From: M55B112 sp040903745
Lineage (GTDB): Bacteria; Bacteroidota; Bacteroidia; Bacteroidales; GCA-2748055
Assembly: GCA_040903745.1 (NCBI GenBank)
Contig: JBBDUV010000047.1
Coordinates: 1-64,000, forward strand
Length of the DNA: 64,000 nt
Direction: 5' to 3'
Shown: positions 9,177 to 16,368 of the stretch, piece after piece
Numbering within the stretch: the first letter of the stretch is position 1
How the letters are laid out: each line of letters opens with the position of its first letter
The notes under the pieces: generated by a model
What the model was told of the DNA's origin: nothing
The model's database searches: none
Seen by the model: the letters and a program-made list of their open reading frames with translations, nothing else
Translations under genes and position numbers: made by a program

Positions 9177-9197
9177 CCGGGACAACGGTTGTTCCGG
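9177..9197 (+). terminator. Possible terminator hairpin after prfC
   Basis: A 9-bp stem (CCGGGACAA with TTGTTCCGG, one G-T pair, loop CGG) begins 8 bp after the prfC stop. No clear T tract follows, so intrinsic termination is uncertain. Confidence 0.4.
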
Positions 9198-9270
9198 TAA
9201 GAGAATTCATGGAAAGAAAGTTGACCTTTCCGATATTGATTGAGATATAGCTGCTGATTTTGCATAAAAA

Positions 9271-9300
9271 TTTGATGTTGCTGATAAATTCGTAGATTTG
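9271..9300 (+). promoter_or_regulatory. Bacteroidota-type promoter for the LytTR gene
   Basis: TTTG at 9271-9274 and TAGATTTG at 9293-9300 are 18 bp apart, a close match to the TTTG / TAnnTTTG promoter of Bacteroidota. Transcription would start near 9306, only about 8 nt before the TTG start codon of the gene. Confidence 0.6.
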
Positions 9301-9314
9301 CAGAAATTGTTCCA

Positions 9315-10160
9315 TTGGAAAGAGATACAGACATAACTGAGGATACGCGTTACCAGATAAAGCTTATCTCGTTGATAAGTCTGGGCATGTTTCTTTTCGT
9401 ATTGTTTTTTCAGCCTTTTGAAGTTCGTCAGGTGGATTTCAACAACCGCCTCGTATTTCTTTTAGGTATTGCCGTCATTACTTTTTTGATATTGGGTCTG
9501 TTCAGGATTATTATGCCTGTTTCGCTAACCAGCAGGATCCATGCAGAGTCGTTGAAGATCACGAACGAGGTGGGGTTGATTTTATTGATCTGGGTTTTCA
9601 TTACAACAGCGAATATCTTTTATCTCTATTACGTTGGAAAAATTGATCTTTCACTGGCAGAGGGGGTACAGATCGCTCTCTTTTCTGCATTTCCGTCAAT
9701 TATCCTAAAGCTGGCAGATGTAAACATGATGCTACGTGTTCAGTTAAGACAATTTGTGAGGCGCAATCTGAAACTGGAGCACGACCTTGCAAATGCTAAG
9801 GAGCAGCGGGTTGAATCTGTTGTATTTCATTCAGAATCCCAATCGGAAAAGATCGAATTGTTTCCAGACGATATCTTAATGATTAAATCAGCAGACAATT
9901 ACGTGGATATATTCTTTAAAAATGAAGACAAGATCGGACACAAGTTATTGCGGAACACACTAAAAAATATTCAGAAAGTACTCAGGAAGCATGCGGAGTT
10001 TCTGCGTTGTCACCGCACCTGTATAGTAAATTCCTCCTATATTGTAAATATGACCAACAGCTACAAGGGACACCGTTTAAAGCTACTCGATCTCGACGAA
10101 GAGATTCCTGTCTCCCGGCAGTATATACTAGGCATTAAAGAGGTGCTCGATTTAGATTAG
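9315..10160 (+). CDS. Membrane-bound LytTR-family transcriptional regulator
   Basis: The 281-residue protein has about four hydrophobic segments in its first 140 residues (near 17-33, 45-67, 84-107 and 115-135), a short coiled linker, and a C-terminal LytTR DNA-binding domain (about 175-281) with ILMIKSADNYVDIFF, FLRCHRTCIVNSSYIV and IPVSRQYILGIKEVL. LytTR proteins bind direct repeats upstream of target genes. The membrane part in place of a receiver domain suggests direct sensing in the membrane. An in-frame stop at 9285 and the absence of ATG make TTG 9315 the likely start. It has its own promoter and a strong terminator, so it is monocistronic. The target is unknown. Confidence 0.85.
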   Translation: MERDTDITEDTRYQIKLISLISLGMFLFVLFFQPFEVRQVDFNNRLVFLLGIAVITFLILGLFRIIMPVSLTSRIHAESLKITNEVGLILLIWVFITTANIFYLYYVGKIDLSLAEGVQIALFSAFPSIILKLADVNMMLRVQLRQFVRRNLKLEHDLANAKEQRVESVVFHSESQSEKIELFPDDILMIKSADNYVDIFFKNEDKIGHKLLRNTLKNIQKVLRKHAEFLRCHRTCIVNSSYIVNMTNSYKGHRLKLLDLDEEIPVSRQYILGIKEVLDLD

Positions 10161-10183
10161 GGGTGAATGCCACTCACCCCTAA
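10157..10183 (+). terminator. Rho-independent terminator after the LytTR gene
   Basis: A perfect 10-bp stem, TTAGGGGTGA with TCACCCCTAA, closes a 7-nt loop and is followed by TTTGTATT. It overlaps the stop codon of the regulator. Confidence 0.8.
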
Positions 10184-10239
10184 TTTGTATTATCGGTCAC
10201 TTTTATGCCTTAAACTGCCAAAAAAAAAACGAAATAGTA

Positions 10240-10247
10240 TAAGTTTG
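10240..10247 (+). promoter_or_regulatory. Candidate -7 element for the methyltransferase gene
   Basis: TAAGTTTG matches TAnnTTTG exactly, 61 bp before the ATG at 10309. A good -33 TTTG partner is not seen at the expected distance, so this is tentative. Confidence 0.35.
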
Positions 10248-10308
10248 GTATCTGAAAATATATCAGCACAAGCTGGTTAGATCAATTATTAACCAAATTT
10301 AAAGAAAA

Positions 10309-11112
10309 ATGTCACGAATTGTCGAAAAGTACGCAGAACTTCCCAAGCCACTCAGAAAACCATTGTGGCAGTGGTGGCACAGAACCATGAATAAGTATGA
10401 CAGGGAGAATGCTGCTAATTTCATGAACTATGGCTATGAGTTGTTGAATGGCGATCCACGATTGGAATTGAAGGATGAGGATGAGATCGACAGGTATTGC
10501 ATTCAGCTGTACGATCATGTAGTGAACCGGGCCGATATCAAAGGCAAGGATGTTCTTGAGGTAGGTTCCGGACGTGGTGGTGGAGCTTCATACATTACCC
10601 GTTATTTCAACCCGAAGAGCTATGTTGGACTGGATATTTCAGAGAGCAGTATTGCATTCTGCAACAATCATTTTGATGTTCCGGGTTTGTCATTTAAGTA
10701 TGGGGTAGCGGAGAAGCTTCCTTTTCCAGACAAGACATTTGATTTTGTCGTGAATGTAGAATCAGCACGTTGTTATAGCGATATGCAGGCCTTTTTTAAT
10801 GAGGTTTTCCGGGTTCTCAAGGATGATGGCAAGCTGCTCATTGCCGACATGATCTATCCGAAAGAGCTGAAAGAATTCAGGGCCAGGATAGAGAAAAGCA
10901 AATTCAAGACGGTGCATGAGACCAATATATCGAAGAATGTGGTAGCAGCACTCGATAAGGATTCTGCCCGTAGGGAGCACCTGATTGACACAAAGGCTCC
11001 TAAGATACTTCGGAAGTCGTTCAAGACCTTTGCCGGTACGATTGGAACCTCTCGCTACAACAACTTCGCCAACGGTATTTTTGAGTACTGGAGTTTTGTA
11101 CTGGAGAAATAA
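10309..11112 (+). CDS. Class I SAM-dependent methyltransferase
   Basis: The 267-residue soluble protein has methyltransferase motif I VLEVGSGRGGGASYI (about residues 84-98), acidic motif II GLDISESS (about 106-113), motif III region EKLPFPDKTFDFVVNVES (about 130-147) and motif IV VFRVLKDDGKLLIADM (about 167-182). The order and spacing resemble the phthiotriol/sterol-type methyltransferases of the Methyltransf_11 group, but the substrate cannot be told from sequence. The start MSRIVEKYAELPK follows an AT-rich leader without Shine-Dalgarno. It is a single gene ended by a hairpin over its stop codon. Confidence 0.88.
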   Translation: MSRIVEKYAELPKPLRKPLWQWWHRTMNKYDRENAANFMNYGYELLNGDPRLELKDEDEIDRYCIQLYDHVVNRADIKGKDVLEVGSGRGGGASYITRYFNPKSYVGLDISESSIAFCNNHFDVPGLSFKYGVAEKLPFPDKTFDFVVNVESARCYSDMQAFFNEVFRVLKDDGKLLIADMIYPKELKEFRARIEKSKFKTVHETNISKNVVAALDKDSARREHLIDTKAPKILRKSFKTFAGTIGTSRYNNFANGIFEYWSFVLEK

Positions 11113-11127
11113 GGAGTTCCCTTATTT
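11107..11127. terminator. Hairpin between convergent genes
   Basis: AAATAAGG (11107-11114) pairs with CCTTATTT (11120-11127) around a 5-nt loop. The arms are A/T-rich on both strands, so it could end transcription of the methyltransferase (+) and of the BrnTA module (-). Confidence 0.5.
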
Positions 11128-11146
11128 TCTGGACTCTGGAACAAAT

Positions 11147-11425
11147 CTAGAGCGCTTGTCGCAGTTCTTGATCAATTCTGTCTGTTAAAAAGATCTTTAT
11201 CAACGATTGATAAGGCACATCTTTCTTATGCGCGAGCACTTTCAGTTCATCAATAATATATTCGGGTAGACGCAGTGAGATGGTTTTCGTTGTAGGTTTC
11301 AGATTACTGAAAGCTACTTTTTCCGAGACATCCCAGTCAATATATTCAGAGGAATCATTTTTGCTCCAGAAAGTGCGCTCTTCCTCCTCATTTTTAAAAA
11401 CAGGTATTTTATTTGCTTTTTTCAT
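11147..11425 (-). CDS. brnA: BrnA-type (CopG/RHH) antitoxin
   Basis: The 92-residue protein has a charged N-terminal part with EEEERTFWSKNDSSEYIDW, typical of the CopG-antitoxin partners of BrnT, and a C-terminal ribbon-helix-helix segment, TKTISLRLPEYIIDELKVLAHKKDVPYQSL (about residues 46-75), that should bind DNA. It overlaps the toxin gene by 17 bp and lies downstream of it, the usual BrnT-BrnA order. The antitoxin should neutralise the toxin and repress the shared promoter. Confidence 0.85.
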   Translation of the reverse strand: MKKANKIPVFKNEEEERTFWSKNDSSEYIDWDVSEKVAFSNLKPTTKTISLRLPEYIIDELKVLAHKKDVPYQSLIKIFLTDRIDQELRQAL

Positions 11426-11711
11426 AATATATCCTCCTCTCTTTTTTACTCATATCTCTGGCAGAAATGATACGAATCAGTCTGTCTCTGATAGTAAAGA
11501 CGATGAATAACTGGCGCTGGTTGTCAGTCTTGCCTAAGAGAAACCATCTTTTCTCAGATTGTGAATGAAATAGATCATCACCAACTATGACGGGAGCATT
11601 AAAGTATACCTGCTCACATTCATTTCTGCTCACGTGATGAAGTATCCAGTTCTTTTCTGAGTTTCCTTCATCCCAATCAAAACCAATACAATTTGTAAAA
11701 ATATCACTCAT
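11409..11711 (-). CDS. brnT: BrnT family toxin
   Basis: The 100-residue product from ATG 11711 starts MSDIFTNCIGFDWDEGNSEKN and contains the BrnT hallmarks: FDWDxxNxxKN followed by H (here WILHHVSRNECE), RWFLLGKT, FTIRDRLIRIISARDMSKKERRIYYE at the end. BrnT toxins are RelE-like ribonucleases that block translation. I prefer ATG 11711 to an upstream in-frame ATG at 11762 because BrnT proteins start at this point. It is the first gene of the BrnTA pair. Confidence 0.88.
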   Translation of the reverse strand: MSDIFTNCIGFDWDEGNSEKNWILHHVSRNECEQVYFNAPVIVGDDLFHSQSEKRWFLLGKTDNQRQLFIVFTIRDRLIRIISARDMSKKERRIYYEKSK

Positions 11712-11715
11712 AATC

Positions 11716-11734
11716 GTATATTGTAAAGATATAC
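11716..11734. promoter_or_regulatory. Inverted repeat upstream of brnTA, candidate operator
   Basis: GTATAT and ATATAC (6-bp arms, 7-bp spacer) lie 5 bp upstream of the brnT start codon. The position and symmetry suit autorepression by the RHH antitoxin. Confidence 0.4.
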
Positions 11735-11764
11735 AAACATTATAAGAATAGCAAAATGACAAGG

Positions 11765-11872
11765 ATGAAAAAAGACTCTGTTTGGTTGATTGACTTCTTC
11801 GAATTTTTGTTTATACCTTATAACGAGCAGGTTCCGGCGTTGAATGCGGCTGTCATGAAAGATAAAGAATAG
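11765..11872 (+). other. Short open frame, 35 codons, possible gene remnant
   Basis: ATG 11765 opens a 35-codon frame with a product beginning MKKDSVWLIDFFEFLFIPYNEQ. It lies between the two divergently oriented toxin-antitoxin modules. The aromatic/hydrophobic start looks protein-like but is too short to place. It could be a small peptide gene or leftover of a gene displaced when the TA modules arrived. Confidence 0.2.
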
Positions 11873-11900
11873 AATTCCTACATGAGTTTAAATAGCATGG

Positions 11901-11946
11901 TTGATTTACATCCGAAAATTTGATATATTTGTACCATATAGGTACA
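11901..11946 (+). promoter_or_regulatory. yefM-yoeB promoter with overlapping palindromic operator
   Basis: TTG at 11901-11903 and TATATTTG at 11924-11931 are 20 bp apart and form a Bacteroidota-type promoter. A perfect inverted repeat, TGTACC-ATATA-GGTACA (11930-11946), overlaps its downstream edge and the predicted start of transcription, 14 bp before the ATG. The E. coli YefM operator also has a TGTACA-core palindrome, so this is a strong candidate for autorepression. Confidence 0.65.
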
Positions 11947-11959
11947 TATTTTATCGAAT

Positions 11960-12211
11960 ATGAAGATAGTTAATAGCAGAGAATTCAGGGACCATCAAAA
12001 GAAGTATTTTGATCTGGTTGACCAGAATGAACAGATCATTGTTCAGAGGGGCAAGGATAAGGCCTATGTGATTATCTCTCTGAACGATGCTGACCGATTG
12101 TCTGTCAACGATACCTTGATTCAAACTGTTCGGGAAGCTGAGGCAGAATACTCAATGCGCAAAACTATCAGTATTAATGATTCTGGTAATATATGGGAAA
12201 GTATATTATAG
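11960..12211 (+). CDS. yefM: YefM/Phd-type antitoxin
   Basis: The 83-residue protein begins MKIVNSREFRDHQKKYFDLV, the classical N-terminal DNA-binding fold of Phd/YefM, followed by QIIVQRGKDKAYVIISLND (about residues 27-45) and a disordered acidic C-terminus that would wrap the toxin. It neutralises YoeB and represses the operon. It overlaps the toxin start by 19 bp. A palindrome of the expected type lies directly upstream. Confidence 0.9.
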   Translation: MKIVNSREFRDHQKKYFDLVDQNEQIIVQRGKDKAYVIISLNDADRLSVNDTLIQTVREAEAEYSMRKTISINDSGNIWESIL

Positions 12212-12474
12212 AGGTCGCCTCGAAAGCCAGAAAGGAATTACAGCTGCATCATAAATCAGGTAAAAAATCTGATATCAGGAGAATCGAACAGATTTTCCGG
12301 GAATTGTCAGATACACCCTATGAGGGAACAGGAAATCCTGAACCGCTTAAATATAAATTGTCCGGGTATTGGTCAAGACGAATAAACAAAAAAGACCGCA
12401 TCGTCTACAAAGTAATTGAAGATAAAATACTTATACTGGTAGTGTCAGCCATCGGGCACTACGGAGACAAATAA
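12193..12474 (+). CDS. yoeB: YoeB/Txe-type mRNA interferase toxin
   Basis: The 93-residue protein matches YoeB: KARKELQLHHKSG near residue 11, KRI-type basic helix, and the C-terminal core NPEPLKYKLSGYWSRRINKKDRIVYKV (about 51-77) ending GHYGDK. In YoeB the catalytic Glu, Arg and His residues lie in this core; the Glu of NPEPLK, the Arg of SRRIN and the His of GHY are all present, so it should be active. YoeB binds the ribosome and cuts mRNA at the A site. It is translationally coupled to the antitoxin through a 19-bp overlap. Confidence 0.92.
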   Translation: MGKYIIEVASKARKELQLHHKSGKKSDIRRIEQIFRELSDTPYEGTGNPEPLKYKLSGYWSRRINKKDRIVYKVIEDKILILVVSAIGHYGDK

Positions 12475-12498
12475 GAAATTCGCTTATTCGAATTTCTT
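12473..12498 (+). terminator. AT-rich hairpin at the yoeB stop
   Basis: AAGAAATTCG pairs perfectly with CGAATTTCTT around a 6-nt loop, starting on the stop codon. There is no T tract, but the stem ends in TT and the spot suits a weak terminator. Confidence 0.45.
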
Positions 12499-12556
12499 CA
12501 GCACTCAGAAGATTTTCTTAAGATTCTGAATGCCATTAAGAGCGGAGGAGAGGTGT

Positions 12557-12904
12557 TTATTCGAACTCTTTCGGCACCCCGCAGATGATTTTGAAGGGGT
12601 GATCGCCCTTGTTGCGGTACTGGTGTTTTTCGCCGGGGTTGACCAAGGCAAAGTCGCCCGCTTTCATCTGGGTTTCTTCGCCTTTTTCGTTGACCAGTGC
12701 ACCCCGACCCTCGATCACATAATTCATATGTTCGTAAGGATGTTGGTGATAGGGGGTATGTCCGCCCGGATCAACGGTAAACACCCTGTAAGAGTATACC
12801 GGGACGCCATCGTCCTTTCCCAGGGGAAGTTGTTTCCAGGCACCGGAAGCTCCCTCCATGTGCACCTCCATCTTTTCCACGTTGTTCAGCGAGATTACTT
12901 TCAT
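12557..12904 (-). CDS. Cupin-domain protein
   Basis: The 115-residue protein is a single small beta-barrel cupin. Motif 1 reads GGHTPYHQHPYEHMNYVIEGRG (about residues 48-69), with three His and one Glu as metal ligands, and motif 2 is GDFALVNPGEKHQYRN (about 83-98). Such mono-cupins bind Fe, Mn or Zn and may be dioxygenases, isomerases or ligand sensors, so the role is open. It is a lone gene between the YefM-YoeB module and tRNA-Ser, on the opposite strand. Confidence 0.88.
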   Translation of the reverse strand: MKVISLNNVEKMEVHMEGASGAWKQLPLGKDDGVPVYSYRVFTVDPGGHTPYHQHPYEHMNYVIEGRGALVNEKGEETQMKAGDFALVNPGEKHQYRNKGDHPFKIICGVPKEFE

Positions 12905-13063
12905 ATTTTTTTAAATATATTATTGCGTCTTCACACAGTTCAAATAACTATTTTCAATGCTGGGAGGATCATTGTAATTCCTGTTTTGTATTAAGGGTTT
13001 GTAAAGATAACATGTAAAAAAACAGATTTGTTTTTTGATGGTGTTTTTTTAGATGAATTTTTA

Positions 13064-13071
13064 TACTTTTG
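13064..13071 (+). promoter_or_regulatory. -7 element of the tRNA-Ser promoter
   Basis: TACTTTTG matches TAnnTTTG exactly and lies 25 bp upstream of the mature tRNA 5' end. T-rich sequence and TTTG at 13034-13037 lie upstream, somewhat further than the usual spacing. Confidence 0.5.
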
Positions 13072-13095
13072 TGCTGCTTCATTAAGCAAATCTCC

Positions 13096-13184
<89 letters not shown>

Positions 13185-13202
13185 AACATGTAAAGCCCGA
13201 AA

Positions 13203-13301
13203 TCCGACACGCAGTGGAGGATTGGGGATTTCCATGTTGCAAGGACCTCCCTATTGGGGATCATGTAATAATTCCCCTTCCGACACGCAGTGGCGGATTG
13301 G
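13203..13301. repeat. Pair of 23-bp direct repeats downstream of tRNA-Ser
   Basis: TCCGACACGCAGTGG(A/C)GGATTGG occurs at 13203-13225 and 13279-13301, with 22 of 23 positions identical and 53 bp between the copies. Each copy has short inverted ends (TCCG or AATCC against CGGA or GGATT). No ORF spans them. Confidence 0.75.
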
Positions 13302-13308
13302 CCCCCCT

Positions 13309-14505
13309 CTAAAACGCAGAGACAAACCCAACGCTTGCCCTGCCGTAATCCTCATTGCCGAAGATGCGGGTATATTCTGTCACCAGCCTGACGTTGCGTC
13401 GTAGCAGGTACCCGGCATGCAGGGTGGCCGACTTATAATCCAGCTCATCGATATCCGATTCCACCCAGTTCCCGAGGGCGGTGAGGTACCAGTTGCTCCG
13501 GTCGCCCATGGGGGCATAAATGATCTCTGCGAATCCCCCGTGTGTAAGTACATCGTTCACCTGGGGATCGGTGAAAAGCAGCGTCTGCGAATCGGTTCTT
13601 CGGAGATACTGTATATTCATAATGAACTTTTCTCCTAGGTTCAGGGCCAGGTCGGGACCGTACATCGTGACAGTATTTTCCGGCGGACCGATTGCATCCG
13701 CCAGTTCCTCCTTTCCCTGGTAGCCAAAGAATCCGATGCTCAGGAAATCGCCAATACCCTGGTTGAGCTTCAACAGATAGCTTTTGTGCTTGTCGCGGTC
13801 GAAAATGTGACCTTCACCAGCTTGTGGCAGTCCGTTTCCGTTCACAACCTCCGCAATAATATCGGTACCGGTGGGTAGCCCATATTCAAGCAAAATCCCC
13901 CGGTCATATTTCAGTCCGATGGATGAATTTCCCGGGGCCACGGTATAAATTACATAATCCTCGAGTGTGAGACGCAGTTCCCGTTTGAACAGCGGATCGG
14001 ATACCTGGAACTGCCCGAGGTATAGGTTGACCCCTGTTCCCAATAGATCTGAGAACATCAAAAAGGCGTCTTCCACTCCTGCCACTTTTCCTCGCTCATT
14101 CATGTAGAAGTAGAAGTAGTAAGAGAGTTTTTCTGAAAGTTCGCCGCCCGACATCAGTTTGAGCGCGTATGGCATACCAAAATCCGGTGCTCCCCTGTTT
14201 TCATTGTTGTAGGTGATGTGTCCGTCGAGACGCACCGCCAGCGGAAAATCACGAATCAACGACAGCTTGTCATCCCCGGCTGGAGCAAAGTACCTGGGCG
14301 CTTCGTACTCTGTCATCCGGAACCCTGCACCGGCAAAATCATCACCGAAAGCTTTTAGTCTTGGACTGGCAGGGGAGTGGCAGACCTGACAGCTGATCTG
14401 GTATTTTCGTGCGAACGCCGGAATGGCATTCAGCTCTTCCACCAGGGGTCCTGCTATGATGGCAAGGATAAGTAGAAGACGGAGGGTAACTGTTTTGTTT
14501 TTCAT
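13309..14505 (-). CDS. Outer-membrane porin with N-terminal heme-binding motif (porin-cytochrome)
   Basis: The 398-residue protein from ATG 14505 has a signal peptide (about 1-27), then IPAFARKYQISCQVCHSPASPRLKAFG, with one CxxCH heme site at Cys39, and a long beta-barrel-like part with alternating aromatic strands ending in Phe (VGFVSAF). The IPAFARKY...CxxCH...LNAFG-type start is known from a family of cytochrome-bearing outer-membrane proteins in metal reducers and nitrite oxidisers. It probably inserts in the outer membrane with the heme at the periplasmic end. An upstream extension to 14631 lacks a signal sequence and is rejected. The pentaheme cytochrome gene lies upstream in the same direction, about 200 bp away. 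Confidence 0.75.
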   Translation of the reverse strand: MKNKTVTLRLLLILAIIAGPLVEELNAIPAFARKYQISCQVCHSPASPRLKAFGDDFAGAGFRMTEYEAPRYFAPAGDDKLSLIRDFPLAVRLDGHITYNNENRGAPDFGMPYALKLMSGGELSEKLSYYFYFYMNERGKVAGVEDAFLMFSDLLGTGVNLYLGQFQVSDPLFKRELRLTLEDYVIYTVAPGNSSIGLKYDRGILLEYGLPTGTDIIAEVVNGNGLPQAGEGHIFDRDKHKSYLLKLNQGIGDFLSIGFFGYQGKEELADAIGPPENTVTMYGPDLALNLGEKFIMNIQYLRRTDSQTLLFTDPQVNDVLTHGGFAEIIYAPMGDRSNWYLTALGNWVESDIDELDYKSATLHAGYLLRRNVRLVTEYTRIFGNEDYGRASVGFVSAF

Positions 14506-14568
14506 ATCTGTATATTCTTTATTTAAACAATTGATAAATAATATTTTAGAGTAATATTTGGACTGCCG

Positions 14569-14618
14569 GTGAGTTATTCGTCCGCCTTCGGCGGACTCAT
14601 GAGCTCCACTTCTTTCCG
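14569..14618 (+). repeat. Interspersed ~50-bp repeat, copy 1
   Basis: This copy begins GTGAGTTATTCGTCC and ends CTCATGAGCTCCACTTC, TTTCCG. Its centre is a hairpin, GTCCGCC-TTC-GGCGGAC (14580-14596). The ends match the reverse complement of 18452-18502 almost base for base, while the centres differ. It sits between the two cytochrome genes. Confidence 0.7.
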
Positions 14619-14706
14619 ATTGTCGACTCACTAAATACTATTTTTAATGGTATTCGGAGAGCGTTCTTCTTTCAGGGTCATTTATAATTACTCAGGCCGC
14701 TTTATC

Positions 14707-16077
14707 TTACGGTAATATATTCAGACCGGTAAAATGCTCATTGACCACCATGATTTCTGACTCCTCTTCAGGGACATTCAGGAAATCGGCCACAGGTTTT
14801 ACCAGCAGCTGGTAATTGAGCACCGCCTTTACTTTCATTTCACCGGGGGCAGTCTCAAAGGGAAGGTTAAACGTGTAGGTTTCGATTTTGGTCTCCCGTG
14901 GACCGATCCGGTAATCCGTTCCTAATGACGCAGTGTTCCACTGCATGATGGTCATCCTGCCTTCCGGGTCAAAATAGGGCATGCGGAAAATCCGGTTCCC
15001 ATGTGGGATACCATCACGTTGCACTCCTTCGAAATCTTCAATATCGAGGGGAACGCCCATATCCTGGTATGCCAGGTAATCGCCCGCGATGGTGTATTCC
15101 TCCCCTTCAAATCCTTTTTTGTCAACCGGAATTATATAGGTGTCCCCTTTCGCGTCGGTGGCCTCCACCTGTAGCCACAGGATGCGGTCCTCTACTGATC
15201 CGGTAGGAAATTTATGGCCTGTTTTCTGGTTAAACAGTGCGACAGTGAACACTACGGTTTCGCCGGGTTCAGCATCGCGGAGGTCTGGCTGGATCCTGAG
15301 TTCCACGGTTCCTCTTACCTTTCCCGGGTCGTGGGCCCCGTGAAAGAGGTGCAGACGGGCATCGGGATAGGTTTTTCCCATCATGGCGGTTTGAAATGGA
15401 GCAGCGGGCATGTGGCAATCCTGACACCGGACCCCTTCCTCCGCATATGGTCCCTCTTTCCATTCCAATTGGGTGCTTTTGACCCATACTCCGTATGGAC
15501 TCTTTTCGTTGTGACAGGTGCCACAGAGTTCGGTGGTTTTGAAAAATTCATTTTTTGCTATGCGGTGGGCCGGGGAGCCGTTCCCCTCTCCGCGCGCGCT
15601 CTGTTTGGTAATACTTGGTCCCGTGATATGGCTGAAGTTATAGGGAGGATCAGTGGAAGATCCCTGTATCAGATGACAAACTTCGCATGATACCGATTCG
15701 TTGGCCATGGTGTTTTCCTCCGGTCGTGCCGGTGGCAGTTCACCAGCCATGAAAGCCAGGGGGGTATGGCACCCGTTACAGCCATCCACTGCATCCTTCA
15801 GTTCGGGCACCTTTTCTGCATGGGCCACGGCCAGGTCGAAGTACTCGATCTCGTCCCAATGGTGGGTGTAGGCCTGCGACATCATGGATTGTGACCACTG
15901 CTCATAGAGGGCAGGATGGCAGGTTCGGCATTTTTTTGCCGATTCAAAGTCCTTGTAGGAATATTTTCCTTTTAGATCCTCCATAATCCCTTCCAGAATC
16001 GCGGTGGAAGCCATGAGGAAGATAGCGGTGGCCGGTATCAGTATCCAGATGGTACGGCGTTTGGATTCTTTAAGCAT
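14707..16077 (-). CDS. Pentaheme c-type cytochrome (cytochrome c554-like family)
   Basis: The 456-residue protein has an N-terminal membrane helix or uncleaved signal (about residues 9-28) and five CxxCH heme sites: CRTCH (50-54), CNGCH (100-104), CEVCH (131-135), CGTCH (185-189) and CQDCH (218-222). The heme half is followed by a beta-rich C-terminal domain (about 235-456) with FNQKTGHKFPTGSVEDR, a motif common in multiheme cytochromes that may supply a distal ligand. It should sit in the periplasm. With the adjacent porin-cytochrome it could form a route for electrons toward the outer membrane, or act on a nitrogen compound. The substrate is unknown. Confidence 0.85.
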   Translation of the reverse strand: MLKESKRRTIWILIPATAIFLMASTAILEGIMEDLKGKYSYKDFESAKKCRTCHPALYEQWSQSMMSQAYTHHWDEIEYFDLAVAHAEKVPELKDAVDGCNGCHTPLAFMAGELPPARPEENTMANESVSCEVCHLIQGSSTDPPYNFSHITGPSITKQSARGEGNGSPAHRIAKNEFFKTTELCGTCHNEKSPYGVWVKSTQLEWKEGPYAEEGVRCQDCHMPAAPFQTAMMGKTYPDARLHLFHGAHDPGKVRGTVELRIQPDLRDAEPGETVVFTVALFNQKTGHKFPTGSVEDRILWLQVEATDAKGDTYIIPVDKKGFEGEEYTIAGDYLAYQDMGVPLDIEDFEGVQRDGIPHGNRIFRMPYFDPEGRMTIMQWNTASLGTDYRIGPRETKIETYTFNLPFETAPGEMKVKAVLNYQLLVKPVADFLNVPEEESEIMVVNEHFTGLNILP

Positions 16078-16323
16078 ATCCTTATAAATAATTTACATAA
16101 TGCAATTTCTAAGTTAGGAAACAATTGTTTTCATGCCTTTGCCGGGGGACATTTTTTTCGAAATATAGACTGATTCTAAAGAGTATACGCGCAAATTCTA
16201 ATAGATGTTTAGATAATTTGCCCCCATACCTACACTTCGCTTTTAACACTCTCATACATTTTTTGATCACCCGGATAAAAATATTTGGAGGATATAGTTC
16301 AAACTCTTATTTTTACACAGTGG

Positions 16324-16341
16324 TTTGACATTATAGTCAAA
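16324..16341. promoter_or_regulatory. Inverted repeat upstream of the TetR gene, candidate operator
   Basis: TTTGAC-ATTATA-GTCAAA is a perfect 6-6-6 inverted repeat ending 27 bp before the TetR start codon. Its left arm also contains a TTTG box. Its symmetry and place suit self-regulation by the adjacent TetR protein. Confidence 0.55.
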
Positions 16342-16368
16342 CATATTCGTAAAGTAATTGTGTTAACT

